NCBI RefSeq assembly: GCF_052857255.1
Contig: NW_027526508.1
Location: 186,001 to 250,000 of the forward strand
Reading direction: 5' to 3'
DNA from: Amblyomma americanum
Taxonomy: Eukaryota; Arthropoda; Arachnida; Ixodida; Ixodidae
DNA length: 64,000 nucleotides
Position 1 is the first letter of the stretch, and each line of letters starts with the position of its first letter. Positions 12,565-22,539 of this stretch are shown here, piece by piece. The translations under genes were made by a program, and so were the position numbers. Below the pieces are notes generated by a model, which was not told where the DNA came from, did not search any database, and worked only from the letters and a program-made list of their open reading frames with translations.

Positions 12565-12616
12565 GCAAGAGCTCTTTTTGTGCTCGGGGAGAATACGCCC
12601 GTTCGACTCCTCTCAT
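11819..12616 (-). CDS. PLE C-terminal fragment: RT tail plus GIY-YIG endonuclease
   Basis: Frame of 265 codons. The first six residues (MRGVER) are not native: they are antisense of the right copy, so the ATG is created by the head-to-head junction. Native sequence starts at about residue 7. Residues 18-60 (LPFDSSHSKIVKRG onward) resemble the region after the palm of PLE reverse transcriptases. Residues 100-135 form the linker with 'SHNLKKVANRF'. C139, C146, H150 and C157 are a candidate zinc-binding group. The endonuclease starts with VVY (161-163, in place of GIY) and YIG (173-175), with R184, H188, E233 and N243 as likely active-site residues. H203, C204, C207 and C210 are a second Cys/His cluster. 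In full elements this domain nicks the target before reverse transcription. Here the polymerase core is missing, so this is a dead fragment with an undamaged frame. Confidence 0.85.
   Translation of the reverse strand: MRGVERAYSPRAQKELLPFDSSHSKIVKRGIATLCLDLALRKSCVHEMQASFEHQLGRLFSAGFPGSVVMAVAETLLKKMNPGKRTSAAKTMDGQQKPEVVPYLHKVSHNLKKVANRFDVPMVFSAPKKLAQLSRRITCEDKKRGCKKNHEKRFVQCAMNVVYRIPLSCGKVYIGQTGRCVNDRLREHAKDIYNKERTNLVAHCIACTKCEPRFRSASILGRSCQKTARETLEAFFIRKGGQNCVSDTSVVLYIAEINFLSRHLL
12565..12599. other. Asymmetric centre of the inverted repeat
   Basis: 35 bases separate the two arms. Read on the minus strand they continue the left copy's coding frame (AYSPRAQKELLP before FDSSHS), so they belong to the left copy, which is longer at its 5' end than the right one. 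The right copy begins at about 12600, within the codons for PFDSSH. The flanking 29-base stems (about 12536-12564 and 12600-12628) are perfect complements. Confidence 0.85.
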
Positions 12617-13329
12617 TCGAAAATAGTAAAGAGAGGCATAGATTTGGCGCTAAGGAAGTCGTGTGTCCATGAGATGCAGGCAAGTTTTGAGCATCAATTG
12701 GGTAGGCTGTTTTCAGCCGGCTTCCCTGGGTCGGTCGTGATGGCAGTCGCAGAAACGCTCCTCAAGAAAATGAATCCTGGTAAGCGCACATCTGCAGCAA
12801 AGACTATGGATGGTCAGCAAAAGCCGGAAGTGGTTCCGTACCTGCACAAGGTATCCCACAACCTGAAAAAGGTGGCTAATAGGTTTGACGTGCCTATGGT
12901 TTTTTCAGCCCCTAAGAAACTTGCTCAGCTGAGCCGCCGCATTACTTGCGAAGACAAAAAAGGGGCTCTAAAAAGAACCACGAAAAACGGTTTGTGCAGT
13001 GCGCTATGAACGTCGTGTACAGGATTCCCCTGTCATGTGGCAAGGTGTACATCGGCCAGACAGGGCGCTGCGTAAACGATCGACTCCGGGAGCATGCTAA
13101 AGATATTTACAATAAGGAACGCACGAATTTAGTTGCCCACTGCATTGCCTGCACCAAGTGTGAGCAACGGTTCCGGAGTGCTTCAATCCTTGGCAGAAGT
13201 TGTCAAAAAACTGCCCGTGAAACTTTGGAAGCTTTCTTTATCAGGAAAGGGGGTCAGAACTGCGTTAGTGACACGTCTGTTGTTTTGTATAATGCTGAGA
13301 TCAATTTCCTATCGCGTCATCTGCTGTGA
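12600..13329 (+). pseudogene. PLE C-terminal fragment, right copy, frameshifted
   Basis: Same product as the left copy: RT tail, Cys/His linker and GIY-YIG endonuclease ending in FLSRHLL. Two lesions separate it from its sister. A 15-base deletion removes five residues (ATLCL), keeping frame. A homopolymer of six A near 12955-12961, against seven in the left copy, shifts the frame, so the first part ends at 13009 while the endonuclease continues in another frame to 13329. The endonuclease portion keeps VVYRIPLSCGKVYIGQTGR and the downstream RLREH and ETLEAFFIRK motifs. Amino-acid changes against the left copy are few, for example CEQ for CEP and YNA for YIA. The apparent ATG at 12548 lies in the left copy's antisense and is not a native start. 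Confidence 0.87.
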
Positions 13330-13397
13330 TTCCAAGTTCCTTGTTAGGTAGCGCTGGCGCAGGCCAGATATGTATTTATATGCCTCGATCTTTCTTC

Positions 13398-13403
13398 AAT
13401 AAA
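13398..13403 (+). promoter_or_regulatory. Putative polyadenylation signal, right copy
   Basis: AATAAA about 70 bases beyond the stop codon of the endonuclease frame, mirrored exactly by the left copy. The element continues about 108 bases past it to the insertion edge, so if it is a real signal the integrated RNA read through it or used a later one. Confidence 0.5.
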
Positions 13404-13480
13404 GCAGTTGTCAGTAGCGCCCGTGCTCGTCTTGTCTGTTCTCGTCCCGTCCTTTGCGCTAAAAATATGCCTGGAAAATC

Positions 13481-13511
13481 CGAACACCAACTAGCCCAAC
13501 AACTCACCCTG
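13481..13511 (+). other. 3' tail present only in the right PLE copy
   Basis: 31 bases ('cgaacaccaactagcccaac' and the following 11) lie between the end of the shared arm and the right target duplication. They have no counterpart at the left edge, so the left copy is shortened at its 3' end or the right copy retains the natural element terminus. The tail does not resemble the satellite. Confidence 0.8.
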
Positions 13512-13522
13512 TTTTCTCTCAG
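13512..13522 (+). repeat. Right target-site duplication (11 bp)
   Basis: 'ttttctctcag', identical to 11658-11668. The satellite then continues in correct phase with 'aactgcgcgaaaac'. A paralogous uninterrupted site is at 15288-15298, 1776 bp downstream. Confidence 0.85.
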
Positions 13523-14789
13523 AACTGCGCGAAAACACGCATTCCGGCTCAAAACAACGGGGTAAATTGTTTTAGAGCGGAACTATCAAAATTCACGAGC
13601 ATCGATTTTACAAGTCGTCGAAGAGTAGACGAGAGAAAGGTGTAAACTTTTTCTCTCAGAACTGCGCGAAAAATTGTATTCCGGCTCAAAACAACGGGAT
13701 ACATCGTTTTAGATTGAAACTAGCAAGATTCACGAGCATCGATTTTACAAGTCGTCGCAGAGTAGACGAGAGAAAGGTGTAAATGTTTCTCTCAGAACTG
13801 CGCGAAAACTTGTAATACGGCTCAAAACAACGGAATACGTCGTTTTAGATCGAAACTAGCAAGATTAACGAGCATCAATTTTACAACTCGTCGAAGAGTA
13901 GACGAGAGAAAGGTGTAAACTTTTTCTCTCAGAACTGCGCGCAAACTTGTATTCCGGCTCAAAACAACGGGATACATCGTTTTAGATCGAAACTATCAAG
14001 ATTCACGAGCATCGATTTTACAAGTCGTTGAAGAGTAGACGAGAGAAAGGTGTAAACTTTTTCTCTCAGATCTGCGCGAAAAATAGTATTCCGGCTCAAA
14101 ACAACGGGATACATCGTTTTAGATCGAAAGTAGCAAAATTCACGAGCATCGATTTAACAAGTCGTCGAAGAGTAGACGAGAGAAAGGTGTAAACTTTTTC
14201 TCTCAGAACTGCGCGAAAACTTGTATTCCGGCTCAAATAATTGAGATACATCGCTTTAGATCGAAACTAGCAAGATTCACGAGCATCGATTTTACATGTC
14301 GTCGAAGAGAACGAGAGAAAGGTGTAAACGTTTTCTCTCAGAACTGCGCAAAAATTTGTATTCCGGCTCAAAACAACGGGATACATCGTTTTAGATCGAA
14401 ACTAGCAAGATTCACGAGCATCAATTTTACAAGTCGTCGAAGAGTAGACGAGAGAAAGGTGTAAACTTTTTCTCTCAGAACTGCGCAAAAATTTGTATTC
14501 CGGCTCAAAACAACGGGATACATCGTTTTAGATCGAAACTAGCAAGATTCACGAGCATCGATTTTACAAGTTGTCGAAGAGTAGACGAGAGAAAGGTGTA
14601 AACGTTTTCTCTCAGAACTGCGTGAAGACTTGTATTCCGGCTCAAAACAACGGGATACATCGTTTTAGATCAAACTAGCAAAATTAACGAGCATCGATTT
14701 TACAAGTCGTCGAAGAGTAGACGAGAGATAGGTGTAAACTTTTTCTCTCAGAACTGCGCGAAAACTTGTATTCCGGCTCAAAACAACGG

Positions 14790-15287
14790 GATACATCGTT
14801 TTAGATAGAAAGTCGCAAAATTCACGAGCATCGATTTAACAAGTCGTCGAAGAGTAGACGAGAGAAAGGTCTAAACTTTTTCTCTCAGAACTGCGCGAAA
14901 ACTTGTATTCCGGCTCAAAAGAACGGAATACATCGTTTTAGATCAAAACTAGCAAGATTAACGAGCATCGATTTTACAAGTCGTCGAAGAGTAGACGAGA
15001 GAAAGGTGTAAACTTTTTCTCTCAGAACGGCGCGAAAAATTGTATTCCGGCTCAAAACTACGGGATACATCGTTTTAGATCGAAAGACGCAAAATTCACG
15101 AGCATCGATTTAACAAGTCGTCGAAGAGTAGACGAGAGAAAGGTGTAAAATTTTCTCTCAGAACTGCGCAAAAACTTGTATTCCGGCTCAAAAGAACAGA
15201 ATACATCGTTTTAGATCGAAACTAGCAAGATTAACGAGCATCGATTTTACAAGTCGTCGAAGAGTAGACGAGAGAAAGGTGTAAACT
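14790..15287 (+). repeat. Family A patch inside family B
   Basis: Four monomers carrying, in order, 'gatagaaagtcgc', 'ggtctaaac' with 'gatcaaaact', 'aaactacgggatac' with 'gaaagacgc', and 'gtgtaaaattttctc' with 'aagaacagaatac'. The same order occurs near 8570-9060 and 10210-10720 in the left segment and is not seen again further right. Confidence 0.8.
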
Positions 15288-16530
15288 TTTTCTCTCAGAA
15301 CTGCGCGAAAACACGTATTCCGGCTCAAAACAACGGGGTAAATTGTTTTAGAGCGGAACTATCAAAATTCACGAGCATCGATTTTACAAGTCGTCGAAGA
15401 GTAGACGAGAGAAAGGTGTAAACTTTTTCTCTCAGAACTGCGCGAAAAATTGTATTCCGGCTCAAAACAACGGGATACATCGTTTTAGATTGAAACTAGC
15501 AAGATTCACGAGCATCGATTTTACAAGTCGTCGCAGAGTAGACGAGAGAAAGGTGTAAACTTTTTCTCTCAGAACTGCGCGAAAACTTGTAATCCGGCTC
15601 AAAACAACGGAATACATCGTTTTAGATCGAAACTAGCAAGATTAACGAGCATCAATTTTACAACTCGTCGAAGAGTAGACGAGAGAAAGGTGTAAACTTT
15701 TTCTCTCAGAACTGCGTGCAAACTTGTATTCCGGCTCAAAACAACGGGATACATCGTTTTAGATCGAAACTATCAAGTTTCACGAGCATCGATTTTACAA
15801 GTCGTTGAAGAGTAGACGAGAGAAAGGTGTAAACTTTTTCTCTCAGATCTGCGCGAAAAATAGTATTCCGGCTCAAAACAACGGGATACATCGTTTTAGA
15901 TCGAAAGTAGCAAAATTCACGAGCATCGATTTAACAAGTCGTCGAAGAGTAGACGAGAGAAAGGTGTAAACTTTTTCTCTCAGAACTGCGCGAAAACTTG
16001 TATTCCGGCTCAAATAATTGAGATACATCGCTTTAGATCGAAACTAGCAAGATTCACGAGCATCGATTTTACATGTCGTCGAAGAGAACGAGAGAAAGGT
16101 GTAAACGTTTTCTCTCAGAACTGCGCAAAAATTTGTATTCCGGCTCAAAACAACGGGATACATCGTTTTAGATCGAAACTAGCAAGATTCACGAGCATCA
16201 ATTTTACAAGTCGTCGAAGAGTAGACGAGAGAAAGGTGTAAACTTTTTCTCTCAGAACTGCGCAAAAATTTGTAATCCGGCTCAAAACAACGGAATACAT
16301 CGTTTTAGATCGAAACTAGCAAAATTAACGAGCATCGATTTTACAAGTCGTCGAAGAGTAGACGAGAGATAGGTGTAAACTTTTTCTCTCAGAACTGAGC
16401 GAAAACTTGTATTCCGGCTCAAAACAACGGGATACATCGTTTTAGATCGAAAGTCGCAAAATTCACGAGCATCGATTTAACAAGTCGTTGAAGAGTAGAC
16501 GAGAGAAAGGTGTAAACTTTTTCTCTCAGA
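15288..16530 (+). repeat. 13-monomer HOR, second shortened copy
   Basis: Follows the variant order of 13512-14650. Near 16260 one monomer is lost by fusion: 'cgcaaaaatttgtaatccgg' joins halves of two subtypes. It carries an empty counterpart of the retroelement target. Confidence 0.75.
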
Positions 16531-16829
16531 ACTGCGCGAAAACTCGTATTCCGGCTCAAAACAACGGGGTAAATTGTTTTAGAGCGAAACTGTCAAAATT
16601 CACGAGCATCGATTTTACAAGTCGTCGAAGAGTAGACGAGAGAAAGGTGTAAACTTTTTCTCTCAGAACTGCGCGAAAAATTGTATTCCGGCTCAAAACA
16701 ACGGGATACATTGTTTTAGAGCGAAACTATCAAGATTCACGAGCATCGATTTTACAAGTCGTCGAAGAGTAGACGAGAGAAAGGTGTAAACTTTTTCTCT
16801 CAGAACTGCGCGAAAACTTGTATTCCGGC

Positions 16830-18200
16830 TCATAACAACGGGATACATTGTTTTAGATCGAAACTAGCAAGATTAACGAGCATCGATTTTACAAGTCGTC
16901 AAAGAGTAGACGAGAGAAAGGTGTAAACTTTTTCTCTCAGAACTGCGCGAAAACTTGTATTCCAGCTCAAAACAACGGGATACATCGTTTTAGATCGAAA
17001 GTAGCAAAATTCACGAGCATCGATTTAACAAGTCGTCGAAGAGTAGACGAAAGAAAGGTGTAAACTTTTTCTCTCAGAACTGCGTGAAGACTTGTATTCC
17101 GGCTCAAAACAACGGAATACATCGTTTTAGATCGAAACTACCAAGATTAACGAGCATCGATTTTACAAGTCGTCGAAGAGTAGACGAGAGAAAGGTGTAA
17201 ACGTTTTCACTCAGAACTGCGCGCAAACTTGTATTCCGGCTCAAAACAACGGGATACATCGTTTTAGATCGAAACTATTAAGATTCACGAGCATCGATTT
17301 TACAAGTCGTTGAAGAGTAGACGAGAGAAAGGTGTAAACTTTTTCTCTCAGATCTGCGCGAAAAATAGTATTCCGGCTCAAAACAACGGGATACATCGTT
17401 TTAGATAGAAAGTAGCAAAATTCACGAGCATCGATTTAACAAGTCGTCGAAGAGTAGACGAGAGAAAGGTGTAAACTTTTTCTCTCAGAACTGCGCGAAA
17501 ACTTGTATTCCAGCTCCAAACAACGGGATACATCGTTTTAGATCGAAACTAGCAAGATTAACGAGCATCGATTTTACAAGTCGTCAAAGAGTAGACGAGA
17601 GAAAGGTGTAAACTTTTTCTCTCAGAACTGCGCGAAAACTTGTATTCCAGCTCAAAACAACGGGATACATCGTTTTAGATCGAAAGTAGCAAAATTCACG
17701 AGCATCGATTTAACAAGTCGTCGAAGAGTAGACGAGAGAAAGGTGTAAACTTTTTCTCTCAGAACTGCGTGAAGACTTGTATTCCGGCTCAAAACAACGG
17801 AATACATCGTTTTAGATCGAAACTACCAAGATTAACGAGCATCGATTTTACAAGTCGTCGAAGAGTAGACGAGAGAAAGGTGTAAACGTTTTCACTCAGA
17901 ACTGCGCGCAAACTTGTATTCCGGCTCAAAACAACGGGATACATCGTTTTAGATCGAAACTATTAAGATTCACGAGCATCGATTTTACAAGTCGTTGAAG
18001 AGTAGACGAGAGAAAGGTGTAAACTTTTTCTCTCAGATCTGCGCGAAAAATAGTATTCCGGCTCAAAACAACGGGATACATCGTTTTAGATAGAAATTAG
18101 CAAAATTCACGAGCATCGATTTAACAAGTCGTCGAAGAGTAGACGAGAGAAAGGTGTAAACTTTTTCTCTCAGAACTGCGCGAAAACTTGTATTCCAGCT
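16830..18200 (+). repeat. 5-monomer tandem HOR (685 bp, two copies)
   Basis: The markers 'gtcgtcaaagagtag' (near 16897 and 17582), 'ccagctc(a/c)aaac' and 'cgttttcactcag' with 'gcgcgcaaac' (near 17203 and 17888) recur 685 bp apart, that is 5 x 137. Confidence 0.85.
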
Positions 18201-21200
18201 CCAAACAACGGGATACATCGTTTTAGATCGAAACTAGCAAAATTCACGAGCATCAATTTTAAAAGTCGTCGAAGAGTAGACGAGAGAAAGGTGTAAACTT
18301 TTTCTCTCAGAACTGCGCGAAAACTTGTATTCCGGCTCAAATAATTGAGATACATCGCTTTAGATCGAAACTAGCAAGATTCACGAGCATCGATTTTACA
18401 TGTCGTCGAAGAGAACGAGAGAAAGGTGTAAACTTTTTCTCTCAGAACTGCGCAAAAATTTGTATTCCGGCTCAAAACAACGGGATACATCGTTTTAGAT
18501 CGAAACTAGCAAGATTCACGAGCATCAATTTTACAAGTTGTCGAAGAGTAGACGAGAGAAAGGTGTAAGCGTTTTCTCTCAGAACTGCGTGAAGACTTGT
18601 ATTCCGGCTCAAAACAACGGGATACATCGTTTTAGATCGAAACTAGCAAGATTCACGAGCATCAATTTTACAAGTTGTCGAAGAGTAGACGTGAGAAAGG
18701 TGTAAACGTTTTCTCTCAGAACTGCGTGAAGACTTGTATTCCGGCTCAAAACAACGGGATACATCGTTTTAGATCGAAACTAGCAAGATTAACGAGCATC
18801 GATTTTGCAAGTCGACGAAGAGTAGACGAGAGAAAGGTGTAAACTTTTTCTCTCAGAACTGCGCGAAAACTTGTATTCCGGCTCAAAACAACGGGATACA
18901 TTGTTTTAGAACGAAACTAGCACAATTAACGAGCATCGATTTTACAAGTAGTCGAAGAGTAGACGAGAGATAGGTGTAAACTTTTTCTCTCAGAACTGCG
19001 CGAAAACTTGTATTCCGGCTCAAATAATTGAGATACATCGCTTTAGATTGAAACTAGCAAGATTCACGAACATCGATTTTACATGTCGTCGAAGAGTAGA
19101 CGAGAGAAAGGTGTAAACTTTTTCTCTCAGAACTGCGCGAAAACTCGTATTCCGGCTCAAAACAACGGGATACATCGCTTTAGATCGAAACTAGCAAGAT
19201 TCACGAGCATCGATTTTACATGTCGTCGAAGAGAACGAGAGAAAGGTGTAAACTTTTTCTCTCAGAACTGCGCAAAAATTTGTATTCCGGCTCAATACAA
19301 CGGGATACATCGTTTTAGATCGAAACTAGCAAGATTCACGAGCATCAATTTTACAAGTTGTCGATGAGTAGACGAGAGAAAGGTGTAAACGTTTTCTCTC
19401 AGAACTGCGTGAAGACTTGTATTCCGGCTCAAAACAACGGGATACATCGTTTTAGATCGAAACTAGCAAGATTCACGAGCATCAATTTTACAAGTTGTCG
19501 AAGAGTGGACGAGAGAAAGGTGTAAACGTTTTCTCTCAGAACTGCGTGAAGACTTGTATTCCGGCTCAAAACAACGGGATACATCGTTTTAGATCGAAAC
19601 TAGCAAGATTAACGAGCATCGATTTTACAAGTCGACGAAGAGTAGACGAGAGAAAGGTGTAAACTTTTTCTCTCAGAACTGCGCGAAAACTTGTATTCCG
19701 GCTCAAAACAAAGGATACATCGTTTTAGAACGAAATTAGCACAATTAACGAGCATCGATTTTACAAGTCGTCGAAGAGTAGACGAGAGATAGGTGTAAAC
19801 TTTTTCTCTCAGAACTGCGCGAAAACTTGTATTCCGGCTCAAAACAACAAGATACATCGTTTTAGATCGAAACTAGCAAGATTCACGAGCATCGATTTTA
19901 CAAGTCGTCGCAGAGTAGACGAGAGAAAGGTGTAAATTTTTCTCTCAGAACTGCGCGAAAACTTGTATTCCGGCTCAAAACAACGAAATACATTGTTTTA
20001 GATCGAAACCATCAAGATTCAGGAGCATCGATTTTACAAGTCGTCGAAGAGTAGACGAGAGAAAGGTGCAAACTTTTTCTCTCAGAACTGCGCGAAAAAT
20101 TGTATTTCGGCTCAAAACAACGGGATAAATCGTTTCAGATCGAAAGTCGCAAAATTCACGAGCATCGATTTAACAAGTCGTCGAAGAGTAGACGAGAGAA
20201 AGGTGTAAACTTTTTCTCTCAGAACTGCGCGAAAACTCGTATTCCGGCTCAAAACAACGGGGTAAATTGTTTTAGAGCGAAACTCAAAATTCTCGAGCAT
20301 CGATTTTACAAGTCGTCGAAGAGTAGACGAGAGAAAGGTGTAAACTTTTTCTCTCAGAACTGCGCGAAAAATTGTATTCCGGCTCAAAAGAACGAAATAC
20401 ATCGTTTGAGATCGAAACTAGCAAGATTAACGAGCATCGATTTTACAAGTCGTCGAAGAGTAGACGAGAGAAAGGTGTAAACGTTTTCTCTCCGAACTGC
20501 GCGAAAACTTGTATTCCAGCTCAAAACAACGGGATACATCGTTTCAGATCGAAACTAGCAAAATTCACGAGCATCAATTTTAAAAGTCGTCGAAGAGTAG
20601 ACGAGAGAAAGGTGTAAACTTTTTCTCTCTGAACTGCGCGAAAACTTGTATTCCGGCTCAAAACAACGGGATACATCGTTTTAGATCGAAAGTAGCAAAA
20701 TTCACGAGCATCAATTTAACAAGTCGTCGAAGAGTAGACGAGAGAAAGGCGTAAACTTTTTCTCTCAGAACTGCGCGAAAACTTGCATTCCGGCTCAAAT
20801 AATTGAGATACATCGCTTTAGATCGAAACTAGCAAGATTCACGAACATCGATTTTACATGTCGTCGAAGAGAACGAGAGAAAGGTGTAAACATTTTCTCT
20901 CAGAACTGCGTGAAGACTTGTATTCCGGCTCAAAACAACGGGATACATCGTTTTAGATCGAAACTAGCAAGATTAACGAGCATCGATTTTACAAGTCGAC
21001 GAAGAGTAGACGAGAGAAAGGTGTAAACTTTTTCTCTCAGAACTGCGCGAAAACTTGTATTCCGGCTCAAAACAACGGGATTCATCGTTTTAGATTGAAA
21101 CTAGCACAATTAACGAGCATCGATTTTACAAGTCGTCGAAGAGTAGACGAGAGATAGGTGTAAACTTTTTCTCTCGGAACTGCGCGTAAACTTGTATTCC

Positions 21201-22539
21201 GGCTCAAAACAACGGGATACATCGTTTTAGATCGAAACTAGCAAGATTCACGAGCATCGATTTTACAAGTCGTCGCAGAGTAGACGAGAGAAAGGTGTAG
21301 GTTTTTCTCTCAGAACTGCGCGAAAACTTGTATTCCGGCTCAAAACAACGAAATACATTGTTTTAGATCGAAACTATCAAGATTCACGAGCATCAATTTT
21401 ACAAGTCTTCGAGGAGTAGACGAGAGAAAGGTGTAAACTTTTTCTCTCAGAACTGCGCGAAAACTTGTATTCCGGCTCAAATAATTGAGATACATCGCTT
21501 TAGATCGAAACTAGCAAGATTCACGAGCATCGATTTTACATGTCGTCGAAGAGAACGAGAGAAAGGTGTAAACTTTTTCTCTCAGAACTGCACAAAAATT
21601 TGTATTCCGGCTCAAAACAACGGGATACATCGTTTTAGACCGAAACTAGCTAGATTCACGAGCATCGATTTTACAAGTTGTCGAAGAGTAGACGAGAGAA
21701 AGGTGTAAACGTTTTCTCTCAGAACTGCGCGAAAAATTGTATTCCGGCTCAAAACAACGGGATACATTGTTTTAGAGCGAAACTCTCAAGATTCACGAGC
21801 ATCGATTTTACAAGTCGTCGAAGAGTAGACGAGAGAAAGGTGTAAACTTTTTCTCTCAGAACTGCGCGAAAACTTGTATTCCGGCTCATAACAACGGGAT
21901 ACATTGTTTTAGATCGAAACTAGCAAGATTAACGAGCATCGATTTTACAAGTCGTCAAAGAGTAGACGAGAGAAAGGTGTAAACTTTTTCTCTCAGAACT
22001 GCGCGAAAACTTGTATTCCGGCTCAAATAATTGAGATACATCGCTTTAGATTGCAACTAGCAAGATTCGCGAACATCGATTTTACATGTCGTCGAAGAGT
22101 AGACGAGAGAAAGGTGTAAACTTTTTCTCTCAGAACTGCGCGAAAACTCGTATTCCGGCTCAAAACAACGGGGTAAATTGTTTTAGAGCGAAACTATCAA
22201 AATTCACGAGCATCGATTTTACAAGTCGTCGAAGAGTAGACGAGAGAAAGGTGTAAACTTTTACACTCAGAACTGCGCGAAAAATTGTATTCCGGCTCAA
22301 AACAACGGGATACATCGTTTTAGATTGAAACTAGCAAGATTCACGAGCATCTATTTTACAAGTCGTCGCAGAGTAGACGAGAGAAAGGTGTAAATTTTTC
22401 TCTCAGAACTGCGCGAAAACTTGTATTCCGGCTCAAAACAACGGAATACATCGTTTTAGATCGAAACTACCAAGATTAACGAGCATCGATTTTACAAGTC
22501 GTCGAAGAGTAGACGAGAGAAAGGTGTAAACTTTTTCTC
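18170..22539 (+). repeat. Super-HOR block B, copy 1
   Basis: About 32 monomers. The landmark series starting 'ccagctccaaac' at 18193 restarts near 22563 and 27342. The block holds several 135-bp monomers and, at 20100-20617, a cassette with 'gtatttcggctc', the 134-bp 'gcgaaactcaaaattctcg' monomer, 'aagaacgaaatac' and 'catcgtttgag'. No gene is seen. Confidence 0.8.

Larger units (their letters stand above)
12600..13480 (+). repeat. Inverted-repeat right arm (881 bp)
   Basis: Reverse complement of 11668-12564 apart from seven substitutions, a 15-base gap and a 1-base gap. The arms share the end of the coding region and about 150 bases of 3' untranslated sequence, up to 'cctggaaaatc'. Confidence 0.9.
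11669..13511. mobile_element. Penelope-like retroelement, head-to-head pair of 5'-truncated copies
   Basis: The only non-satellite DNA of the window. Two copies of the 3' part of the same element face away from each other: the left copy reads on the minus strand and the right copy on the plus strand. Each encodes the end of the reverse transcriptase region followed by a GIY-YIG endonuclease domain, the domain order of endonuclease-bearing Penelope-like elements. The reverse transcriptase core is missing from both, so the insertion cannot supply its own reverse transcription. Inverted and 5'-truncated copies at one insertion site are a known feature of this class. The 11-bp target duplication surrounds the pair as a whole, which suggests one integration event. 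Element subfamily is not resolved. Confidence 0.88.
13512..15287 (+). repeat. 13-monomer HOR, first copy
   Basis: About 1776 bp, matched by the stretch starting at 15288. Shared markers: 'gagcggaact' (13575 and 15351), 'gtcgcagagtag' with 'gattgaaact', 'cttgtaat(a/c)cggctc', and 'aaatagtattcc'. The unit begins exactly at the right edge of the retroelement. Confidence 0.85.

Noticed and set aside
12548..12616. Start codons (MRGVER) of both PLE frames taken as native starts
   Set aside because: Each ATG lies in the antisense of the opposite copy at the palindromic junction; the native frames enter from the truncated 5' side.
12466..12683. Two 68-codon frames across the centre of the inverted repeat, one on each strand
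   Set aside because: They mirror each other and are antisense to the PLE coding frame; they are shadows of the palindrome.
11669..13511. DNA transposon with long terminal inverted repeats
   Set aside because: The arms encode a PLE-type RT tail and GIY-YIG domain and end in 3' untranslated sequence, there is no transposase, and the arms meet at the centre, so the inversion reflects two retrocopies.
11669..13511. Bacterial or phage GIY-YIG homing endonuclease
   Set aside because: The domain follows a reverse transcriptase tail and a Cys/His linker, carries AATAAA signals downstream, and is inserted in eukaryotic satellite DNA.
20100..20480. 126-codon open frame, the longest in the array, with near-identical copies at 24605, 29386, 49899 and 53181
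   Set aside because: It spans only three satellite monomers, is overlapped by a 96-codon frame on the other strand, and its copies follow the repeat. Conservation reflects duplication of DNA, not selection on protein.
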